Shown piece by piece: positions 1 to 14,325 of a stretch of 23,473 nt of DNA. Below the pieces are notes generated by a model. The model saw only the letters and a program-made list of their open reading frames with translations, had not been told where the DNA came from and made no database searches. The DNA is taken from positions 1 to 23,473 of the forward strand of contig CALSCR010000748.1 of assembly GCA_943704495.1 (NCBI GenBank), written 5' to 3'. Made by a program: the position numbers and the translations under genes. This stretch comes from Pigoraptor chileana. Its lineage: Eukaryota > Opisthokonta > Filasterea. Numbering within the stretch: position 1 is the first letter of the stretch; every line of letters begins with the position of its first letter.

Positions 1-121
1 CATAAGAATGGGTGTAATTGACCGCGATGGAGAGACATTTTTCATTTTGATGACACCTTTTTTTTTTTTCAAAGGGGAAAGAAAAAAATGTTTGACTACG
101 TCAGGCGCATCATCTGTTCAC

Positions 122-123
<2 letters not shown>

Positions 124-164
<41 letters not shown>

Positions 165-179
165 TGTGTGTGTGTGTGT
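124..179. repeat. TG dinucleotide microsatellite
   Basis: Nearly pure TG repeat of about 56 bases with one TA interruption, followed by a CT-rich tract and a CA tract. Confidence 0.95.
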
Positions 180-323
180 CTTTCAATCCTCCTTCTCTCC
201 ATCTCTCTCTCTCTGTCTCTCTTACACACACACACAACACACAATAGACCACCGCTGCGCGTGCACCACTTCTTTCCACGGAATCCACGTCCAATCTCCC
301 GATGCTCGCAGTTGATGCTTCTT

Positions 324-333
324 GGAACTTTCT
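324..333. promoter_or_regulatory. Candidate heat-shock element (two inverted units)
   Basis: The sequence GGAACTTTCT contains GAA, two spacer bases, then TTC, which is the minimal inverted pair of heat-shock-factor half-sites. It lies about 380 bases upstream of the start codon of the heat-shock factor gene. A functional element normally has three or more units; the neighbouring TTC at 319-323 is out of register, so this is a weak call. Confidence 0.25.
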
Positions 334-709
334 CTTATTCTTTAAACAACCTGTCAGTGCCGCTATCACATTCAACTTCTATCTCTCTTTACTCACTGTG
401 TGTTGCCTGCGTGTGTGTGTGCTGTCTGTGTGGATCGTGTCGTGCTTCCCGATCTCTTAGCTGCGTGGAAGCTGGCTGTTCCCTCTGTCATCTCGTGGGC
501 GGGAATTTGGAACTGACCTCGTCACCACTTCTGTTTATCTTTGGGTTACTTGAGTTACAAATCACAGTCTACCCTCGGCGCGCCGCTCGCAAATTGAGCA
601 CTACTGTTGTTGTTTTTGTGTGTATGTGAGGAAGGTCATACTTTATATTTACTGTCAACTCCCAAGCTGCCGACGATAGTTTTTTTTTGCGTTGTTAACG
701 ACAGCAAAG

Positions 710-1221
710 ATGGCGGACGTTGAGATTGAGGATCGCAAGCCGTTTCTTTCGGTGCCACTTGCGGTTTCATCGCAACGAGCTGTGCCTGCCTTTCTTCAAA
801 AGCTGTTCAGGTGTGTTGTCTTTGTGGATCACTTTGTTTTTATTGAATGATTTTGTGAGTTGCCGTGCCTTTTTATTTTTCAAGTGGGATGCTCCACTGT
901 AATGCTTGTGTGGTGAAAATCTGAGTTTCTCAAAGAGCTTACGTCTCCCTATGTGTATCTGTGTGTGTGTCATGATAAATTTACGCTCGCAGCATGGTGG
1001 ACGACGAGAAGAACAGCTTTTGCATAGGCTGGAGCAACAAGGGACAGAATTTCCTCGTCATTAACGCCGAACGATTTTCGAAAGATGTCTTGCCCCTGTA
1101 TTTCAAGCACAACAATTTTGCAAGCTTCATTCGCCAGGTGTGCCTCGCATGTGTTTGTGTGTTTTGCGTGTTGTGACTCGTGGTGTGTCCTGTTTCCATC
1201 GCGTCTTTGTCGCCCTCCATC

Positions 1222-1268
<47 letters not shown>

Positions 1269-2387
1269 CCGTCCGGTCAACAACAGCTGAACATGTACGG
1301 GTTCAGCAAGGTGACGAGCGTGCGCAAGGGCATGGTACAAGGCCCGCCCCACGCGTGGGAGTTCAGCCACCAGTACTTTCGAAAGGGACACCCGGACCTT
1401 CTCTGCCACATCAACCGCAAGACATACAGCGGCAGCGCTCCCGCCTCGGCTGCGTCACCCGCCCCCACCCCCGCCCCCGCAATGGGCTCGTCGCCAGTCA
1501 GCGGCGAGGCAAAGACAGCGCGCACGTCGACAGCGCCCACCATCAAGAAGGAGCCCTCCTCGCTCTTCGCTGTCCCCGCCGCACTACAACAGCCTGCGAT
1601 GCCCCAAGCTCAGGCTCAGGCTCAGGCTCAGGCTCGTGTCCAGTCGGACGACCGGAGCGACGCCGCCATGTCGACAGCGGATCCCTCTGAGATGCAGCGC
1701 GAGTTGGAGGAAATGCGCCACCAGCAAGTTGAACTTCAGGGCGTGATTGATGAGCTGCGCGCAGAGAACCGCAAGCTGTGGCAGCAGCAGGAGGAGACGA
1801 ACCGCGCACAGGAACAGATGATCCAACGCATTGTCAGCTTTCTTGCGACAGTCTACTCGTCGGACAAGGTGCGGAGTCCGCTGGCAACCGAGCTCTCGCT
1901 TGTTGACGGCGGCGAATCGAGCGCCTTGTCACTGCTTCCCGCGCACGCAGCCCATGTGGCACAGGAACTGCAGGAGCAGCTGGAGGCTATGGGCAGCCCC
2001 ACACACCAGGATGCGTATGCGTCGCCCCCCGCGGAGGAAAATGTTGCACAGCCTGTGTCGGATGCGCTGTTTGATTTTGACGCTGCTGGCTACGACGAGC
2101 TCTCCAACACTGGCATCATCGACCCGCTTGCAGTAACATCACTCTCCGGCGCACCCTCGCCGTACTCTGTGTGCGACCTCACGGGTGCGATGGACGCCGC
2201 CGAGGACATTGAAATGTCCGACATTGGCATGTCGTCGGGAAACTGCAGCTTTGAGGACGAGTACAACGAGGACCTCTGGCGCTTTGACGAGTTTCGCAAC
2301 GCTCCGTCGGCGTGCAAGGTTGAGGCGATGGCCGATGATGTGCGGCGCCAAGGAGCGTACTCTGCCCAACAGCTCATGTCCATGTGA
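710..2387 (+). CDS. HSF1-like: Heat-shock transcription factor (HSF family)
   Basis: Sequence-specific transcription factor that binds heat-shock elements as a trimer in the nucleus. Three exons: 710-810, 993-1137 and 1287-2387, joined in phases 2 and 0, give 448 aa. The start at 710 lies in a GCAAAGATGG context. The winged-helix DNA-binding domain spans about residues 24-128. It begins VPAFLQKLF, continues through FKHNNFASFIRQ, and has the recognition-helix end LNMYGFSKV; the second intron cuts this helix after FIRQ. A Pro/Ala linker follows with IKKEP (168-172), which fits a SUMO site (psi-K-x-E). An AQ repeat (about 189-198) precedes a coiled coil at about 216-268 that corresponds to the HR-A/B trimerisation region. 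The C terminus is acidic with scattered aromatics, for example DLWRFDEF, and is a likely activation region (inferred). The domain identity is certain; the exact orthologue is not. Confidence 0.95.
1224..1264. repeat. CA dinucleotide microsatellite near a 3' splice site
   Basis: An uninterrupted AC repeat of about 41 bases in the second intron of the heat-shock factor gene. It ends 22 bases before the acceptor AG at 1285-1286. The same intron begins GTGTGC and has TG-rich sequence near its 5' end. Confidence 0.95.
1607..1635 (+). repeat. In-frame hexanucleotide repeat coding for Ala-Gln
   Basis: CAGGCT-type hexamers repeated about five times inside exon 3 of the heat-shock factor gene. They encode alternating Gln-Ala between the linker and the coiled coil, so length changes would keep the reading frame. 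Confidence 0.85.
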
Positions 2388-2405
2388 GCGTGCTGTGCAT
2401 ACTGG

Positions 2406-2423
2406 GGAGGATCATGATCCTCC
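2406..2423. repeat. Perfect 18-bp palindrome
   Basis: GGAGGATCATGATCCTCC equals its own reverse complement. It starts 18 bases after the stop codon of the heat-shock factor gene, so it is probably transcribed in the 3' untranslated region, where it could form a small hairpin or serve as a dimeric protein site. Confidence 0.9.
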
Positions 2424-2469
2424 AGGGCTTGTGGGACTCTGATTGCTCCTTCCCTCTTTTCCTCTCTCT

Positions 2470-2519
2470 GTGGAGTCCATGGGCACAGCGCATGAGACAT
2501 TGACTTGAATCCGACATCT
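2470..2519 (+). repeat. Dispersed ~50-bp repeat, copy A
   Basis: Begins GTGGAGTCCATGGGCACAGC, ends near GACTTGAATCCGACATCTC, and is flanked on both sides by CT-rich tracts. It lies about 80 bases after the heat-shock factor stop codon and on its sense strand. Related copies are at 19482-19531 (+), 20670-20712 (-), 20741-20790 (-), 21534-21597 (-) and 22505-22553 (-), with a possible decayed copy at 4755-4797 (+). Confidence 0.85.
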
Positions 2520-3130
2520 CCCTTTCTCTCTCTCGCGTGACGCTTTGCGTGGGTCGGTCAGTTGTGGTGTTGTGTTTTTGGCTCTTGGCTCGCGGCACTG
2601 CGTCTACCTTTGTATATTTTCCACCATCGCGACTGAGATGCATTCGTATGTGTATCGCAGTTAAATTTTTTCCTATCGCGCCTCTCGCTCCTCTCGCTTC
2701 TTTGCTGCGTGCGTTTTATTGGCTCGCGTGCGTGCTTGCGTGCGTGCATGCGTGCGTGTGTGTTGTGCGTCGGATGTGGCCCTCATTTTCTTGGGATGGA
2801 CGCTCTCCTCTCTTGCGTTCGCGTTTGGTTAGTTTTCGCTTCTAATGAGGTTGAAAAGTGTTTTCTCCTCGTTTACATCTGTGATCGCGGCACGCGCGGC
2901 GTTTTTCCTCACTGAACGATTGTGGGCGATAATACCCCGACTTCTCTGCTCCCGCCTACACCACAGCTGACTCTTCGTTGCTGTGGGGTGGTGCGAGTTT
3001 GTTGTCTGTGCAAGTACAGCTGCCATACTCTTTTGCAATTTTGGGTGGTGTCTTGAAACAAACATTAAAAAATTGTATACACACACCCATCTTTTGGCAA
3101 TTTCGTGTGTTCCCTCCCAAAGTAGCGCGT

Positions 3131-3149
3131 CACGTGAGATGCGCACGTG
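3131..3149. promoter_or_regulatory. Pair of CACGTG E-boxes upstream of the PAS kinase
   Basis: CACGTG occurs at 3131-3136, within TCACGTGA, and again at 3144-3149. The two cores are 13 bases apart, about 580 bases upstream of the PAS kinase start codon. CACGTG is the classical site of bHLH-zip factors. That these sites are used is inferred; the hexamer is fairly frequent in this window. Confidence 0.35.
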
Positions 3150-3729
3150 ACTTGGCTAAGTGGGAATGTGAGATCAAAACATAAGTCTGACTGGACCTGA
3201 GGTTGCCACTGCTGCCACTGCCTGCATCTTTCTCGGATGCACACAAAACGCCTCCCCAGTCGTCAATTGGTGCACAGAACTTCGCTGTTGGGACTCCTCT
3301 TTCGTACATCTGTTTGTGCCTGTCCTCCTGTATTTTGTGGGCGGCTTTTTGGCTGAAAGCCAACTAACATCAGTTGGGCCTTTTTTTGCGATCTTATTTT
3401 TCTGCTTCGTGTGTTTGTTTGTTTTTGTTGCGATAACTGACAGAGAATAGAAAAGATTCCACGGTGCGCCTGGCGCAATGCTTAAATCACCGTCGTCGCA
3501 TCTGCCCTTGTGTCGTGTGTGCGGCGGGGACTAATTTCGCACATTGAAGAAAAGAGAAGTAACAGCCACAACAGCCTTTGCTTGAACTTTCTTGAATTGG
3601 TGGAAACCAAAGGAACATTTTGCCGTAAAACGGCAACGCAAACAGCAGCGCACTGTCTGTCTGCGAAGTCGACAGCAACAGCATCCTGCCGCCTTTCTTT
3701 AATCCGGGAGACAAGGAAGGTTGGAGAAA

Positions 3730-9755
<6,026 letters not shown>

Positions 9756-10928
9756 GGCTAATTCTGCGCGTCAATCTCGTAGTGGTTATATTGTTGTCGA
9801 AGGGATGGGCTCCGTCGTACGTGTGGTGCTTTGAGTGCCAATGGTCTCTTTATTTAAGGGCTTATTAGTGTTGACTCTCTGCACTCTGTGCTGACTGTGA
9901 CGTCTTGCTGTTGATAATGACCGCTGTAAGTTTTTCAGTCCATCGCATTCATTTGCGTTTTGTGCGCACGCTCTTAGTTGATTTTTAATTTTCTATGCGT
10001 TTTCAATATTGAGTTTTTTGTATTAATTCTCTCATCATGGGTATTCAGTACCCTTTTGTATCATTCCGTCTTGTCCGCTTGTCCGCGCCGCTTCTCATGA
10101 TATGTTGCACTTTTTTTTGCGTTTGCTGTACGTCATATCGATGTCTTTCGTGTCCTCGGCTGTAAGTCTCTCGTTTTGCAATTTGTTACAGTGTATGCTT
10201 TGTCACAATCGACCGTCCGCCCGCTTTACTGCTGTGAAAGGAGCCGGGGCGTAAAATGAAATTGAAGCAGAGTTGTGATTTTATGTTCGTCCGTCGTCTA
10301 ACTTGTCTGTCTGTGAGTTTTTAGATATGAAAAGATGCAGGTTCGTTGTCGGCAATAGATTTTATAATTACCAGGCCTGATAATTAGAGGGTGGTGACTG
10401 GATGGAAGTTAAAGCACGGCTACTGTATGGAATGTGTCAATCGGGTGATCCTATATATCCCCATTCTCCCCCATCGTAATCGTTGCTGTGCTCCTCATAA
10501 TGGTCGGCAACTGTCACAGCAAAGTGCGCCGTTGCTCTCGTGACGCGAGAGATGGTCTGAGACTAAGTCTTGTGCAGTCGTACGGAATTAGTTTGTCCCG
10601 TCTAAATTCACAGCACATAAATGACTTTGTGAAGGCTCGGTGCGCATTGGCACATTAAGCTGCGTGGCTCGACAGCTGAGGATGGGTCATCACACAGAAG
10701 GTGGTTCAGTCGAGACCCGTAAAACAAATACGGCTTTCTTTTGACTGCCGTCGACATACTCTCTGTCAGTGACTCGGACTATATGCAGATACAATCATCT
10801 GATGTTATTGACAACTGTAAGTTACAGCCCGGGCGAGTAAGAGGTAGATTGAAGTGACAAAAGAACAAAAGCACAAATGCAAGACAGAACAACACTACAG
10901 CACTTCCAGAATACAGCGTCGATTGCAA
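9756..10928. other. Intergenic region between convergent genes
   Basis: About 1.17 kb between the stop codons of the PAS kinase (+) and the GH3 enzyme (-). It is more AT-rich than the coding regions, lacks long TG/CA tracts, and has no convincing open frame, tRNA or rRNA. Two small hairpins are visible: GGGTA/TACCC at 10039-10053 and CTCTCG/CGAGAG at 10535-10551. The 3' untranslated regions and poly(A) sites of both genes must lie here; I could not place them. Confidence 0.6.
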
Positions 10929-13669
10929 CTAGACGACATTAACAGGGAATGTTAGCTCGTCCCCGGGAACGCCGTGCGAGACGACCAGCTCGTGCGCACC
11001 CTCGTACACAACCTTTGCCCCAGTTGCATCTGTCAGCGACAGCGCATCCGCGACAACAATCTCAAAAGTGAGTCGCTCTGTTTTGTTTGGTTCCACCGAT
11101 ACGCGCTCGAATGCAACGAGACGCTTGAGTGGAACCGGGTGTTTGTCTCCAACGGCATTTCTCAGCGCCAGAGATGGCCGATGGAAGACCAGCACGACCT
11201 CGTCTCCGGCGATCGCGCCGCCGTTGTGGACTGCACACGACACGCGCACAACAGAATTGCGTGCATGCGCAACAGGGACATTGGTCGCATCATCCGTGCA
11301 GTTCACGACAAATGTTGTGAGCGAGAGGCCGTGCCCAAACTCAAACAGCGGCGTGCCAGTGTAATAGCGGTATGTTCTTCCAGGTGCCTTTGTCATGGAA
11401 AAGTCGTTGAGATCAACCTGTGTCACATACGCTGCCGGGTAAACGGTGATCGGTAGCTTTCCCCATCGGTTGCGCCGTCCAAACAGCGTGTCTGCAAGAG
11501 CACGTGCTCCCTCCTTACCGGGATTAAAAGCCTCGACGATCGCACGCGGACCGTCGATTAGGCTGTCGATTGCGAGAGCGCCGCCGTTGACGAGAACGAG
11601 AATTGTGGGCTTACCAGTCGACAGAACGGCACGGGCAAGGGCCTCCTGCTCGCCGGGGAGTGCAATGCTTGTTCGGTCCGCCCCTTCGTACTCCACTGTT
11701 TTGTCGATGCCGAGAACGAGGATGACCACTTCCGCCTGATTCCCCCGGTTTTTGTCGTTACGACGAGAGACCATGTAGAGTATGACAGAGGGTATTAAAC
11801 ATGAGAAATTTAAATATACACACAGTTAGTATAGTTCCTTGCTGGCTTGCTTCGTGGGATCAGTTGTTGACATTACTGCACGAGACGGACAAGAGACATG
11901 AATGCCCACGCTGCAGTCGGCGTATTTCCGACGACTTTAATTGTGTAAAATATCCATGGTTGCAGATGCGGTCATGCGTTCATCCCCCCCCACCCACACA
12001 CATAGACAGACACAAATACACACCTTGTTTGCGAATTCTACCGCCACCTCAATGCCCGACGTGTCGTTAGAATTGATGTCGACGCCCTTGGTGCTCAGCG
12101 TGTATTCGGCCCCGTTGAGTGACGTCACGGCCGCCGCAATCGAAGGAAAGCAGTCAAATCCGCCGTCAAAGCAGACGTCGTCCCCGTAATAGTCCTCAAG
12201 AAGACCATACGTCGACACTCCCTGCGGACCCACCACTGCCACCACAGATCCCTCGCGGAGTGGTAGCACGCCCCCTTCGTTCTTAAGCAACACAAACGAC
12301 TGAAGCGCCGCCTCGTAATTGACGGCTTTGTGGTGATCAGAGTCGATAACATCCGGCCCGATCTTGGTCCACGACACGCTTTCAGGGGCATCGAAGCGTC
12401 CCGCGCGCATGAGTTGAAGCATTGCTCTGCGTGCCGACGCATCGACGGCCGCCTCTGTTGTGAGCCCAGCATCCACAGCGTCGCGGAGATGCTCAGTCCA
12501 CACGGTAGATCCCGCCTCGATGTCGGTACCGTTGTTGATTGCCCACGCCGCAGCGACTGCCTCTGAGGGCGCGTTTGCGGGCGCACCGAGCAAGTTGCTG
12601 ATGGCGCCGCAGTCCGACATGACCACGGCATCCTCCGCGCCCCACTCGCCACGCATGACGTCATTGAGCAGCCATCCGTTTGCGCACGAGGGACGCCCGT
12701 TCTCGGCGTTGTAAGAGCACATGGCGCCGCTCGCCTTTCCCTCGACAAAGACGCGCTCAAATGCAGGAAGGTACGTGTCGGAGAAATCGTACGCGGATAT
12801 GTTGTGGTTGTCGTGGCCGCGATTAAGTTCGACAGAATAAGCGTCAAAATGCTTCACGTAGGCGATCATCTTGACAAAGCCGGCGTCATCCACCTGCTGC
12901 ATGCCCTGCACATACTCGGATGCGTAGGCTCCCGTCAGTAGGGGATCCTCCCCCGGCAGCTCCGAATTGCGCCCAAAGCGCGGGTCTCGTGCAATGTTCA
13001 TATTGGGACCAAAGCCGTCAAATCCAATCAGATAGATTGGCCCTTGTCCCCGGTGCCAGTTGGCGTTGGACATGGCGCGCAGCTCGGTGCTGATGACGTC
13101 GCCTTTGCTGCGCCAAACGGTCCGATTGAAGCTAGCTGCGAGTCCCTCTGGTCCCGCGAACGTTGTGGCGCACTGCTTTGAATTCAGACAATTTGATGCA
13201 ACGCCAGTATTTGTTTCGACTAGCCACATGTACTGGGGGAGGCCGATGCGGTCTATTGCCTTAGTCATCATGTTGCATGTGTTGAGTGATGGGTCCGGGG
13301 AGATAAGACCTGCTCGTTGTGGTTGTGGTTTGTGTGCGAGTGTTAAACGCAATATTCCAGTGAGGCGATTGGATGTGTGGATGGGGTGTGAAAGGCGTGG
13401 GTAGGGACCATGGAGGTGAATCTGTGTGAATAATTAATAATTTAAGCTACGAATGAGCAGATGAACATACCAATCTTCTCGTCTAGAGTCAGGTGCGAGA
13501 GAAGGTCCTTCACTCGTTCGTCATGGGAGAGATGAACGTCACAGTACGGCAGTGCTTTTGCCGCCACATCCACGCATGCCTGATAGTTTGGGTCAGCCAC
13601 GGCAAGAGGAGCCGATGCAGTGATGGCAACAATTGCAGCAAAAAATAGGCCGACTCGACTCGACTTCAT
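10929..13669 (-). CDS. Secreted glycoside hydrolase family 3, beta-xylosidase/beta-glucosidase type
   Basis: Retaining exo-glycosidase expected to trim beta-linked xylose or glucose from plant or algal polysaccharides outside the cell or in a digestive vacuole. Exons on the minus strand: 13669-13471, 13309-12024 and 11735-10929, in phases 1 and 0, give 763 aa. A signal peptide (residues 1 to about 25, MKSSRVGLFFAAIVAITASA) is followed by an LSHDERVKDLL...LTLDEKIG segment typical of plant and fungal beta-xylosidases. The TIM-barrel domain contains ARDPRFGR (173-180), PGEDP (185-189), VKHF (218-221) and SDCGAI (298-303), whose Asp299 aligns with the catalytic nucleophile. The C-terminal domains carry EYEGADRTSIALPG (510-523), FEFGHGLS, and a final fibronectin-III-like region. 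The usual WWSEALHG stretch reads MWLVETNTG, so substrate preference is uncertain. Start context is GACGAAAATG. The two introns argue for a resident nuclear gene. Confidence 0.93.
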
Positions 13670-14325
13670 TTTCGTCCTTCGTACGCACTACGCACAGATC
13701 AAGTCGAAAATAGGCTGCGACTTAAACATCCGCTGCTGGACAGTTCAAATTGCCTGCGTTACCTTAGTATTTCCTTTTCTGATGATGTATTCGGTCTCAA
13801 TATGTGTGTATGTGTGTGTGTGCGTGTGACTATGTGCGTGTGCGTGCGTGTGTGCACACAGTCTGTATTGCTTATCCGAAAAGTGCGCAGACTTTTCAGC
13901 CAACAAATAATAAAAAACGTGCCGATCGGAACGGAAACGCAATTTTACGAAGACTCACGTGACAAGACGTCGCAAGTGACGTGTTTATGACGATCCAGCC
14001 ACTCTGCCGCAGAACAATGATATGTGAATGTGAATTATCGCATAATCATTGCAGATTCAGTCACAATCTGAGGCCTTACTTAATGATTTCAACTCATCCC
14101 AGTGCGGCAATAAGTGATAATCTGCTTTTTTTTTCAGTTTTAGTTTTTGAAAGAACTGTGTAACACTACGTCAGTGCTGACAACGAATCCCGCTGTGCGC
14201 AGTTGGGGCGGCGTCCGTCACAATGGCCGGTTCGAATTGATGTTGCATCGGAGTGGGTCGAAGCATTGGGACATCCGTCGGTGGACGTATGAAAGTACGT
14301 ATCACGCGAGTGCTCGGTGTGAAAG
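13670..14325. promoter_or_regulatory. Divergent upstream region shared by the GH3 and EF-hand kinase genes
   Basis: About 650 bases between two divergent start codons, with no open frame of its own. It contains a TG-rich tract (about 13801-13858), a cluster of ACGT-core motifs (13955-13983) and a T-run (14127-14134). It probably holds both promoters. Confidence 0.6.
13955..13983. promoter_or_regulatory. Cluster of ACGT-core motifs
   Basis: Within 29 bases there are three motifs: TCACGTGA (13955-13962, an E-box palindrome), GACGTC (13966-13971, a palindrome) and TGACGTG (13977-13983). These resemble binding sites for bHLH-zip and bZIP/CREB-type factors. The cluster sits about 290 bases from the GH3 start and about 340 from the kinase start, so it could serve both genes. 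The use is inferred. Confidence 0.4.

Larger units (their letters stand above)
1..709. other. Non-coding region upstream of the heat-shock factor gene
   Basis: I see no convincing gene here. Open frames in this stretch are products of the TG/CA/CT repeats and read as poly Cys-Val or Thr-His. It holds a long TG tract (124-179), a CT-rich stretch and a short CA tract (about 198-242), and a T-run at 681-688. It should contain the promoter and 5' untranslated region of the gene starting at 710. No TATA box was identified. Confidence 0.6.
2388..3729. other. Region between the heat-shock factor and PAS kinase genes
   Basis: No gene is seen. The left part is the 3' untranslated region/flank of the heat-shock factor gene, with an 18-bp palindrome (2406-2423) and one copy of the dispersed repeat (2470-2519). 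A CGTG-rich simple repeat lies at about 2724-2763. The right part is the upstream region of the PAS kinase, with two CACGTG boxes at 3131-3149. No TATA box or polyadenylation signal stands out. Confidence 0.6.

Noticed and set aside
10535-10551. Hairpin CTCTCG/CGAGAG (and a similar one at 10039-10053) as a terminator
   Set aside because: The stems are only 5-6 bp and bacterial-type terminators do not apply to a eukaryotic gene.
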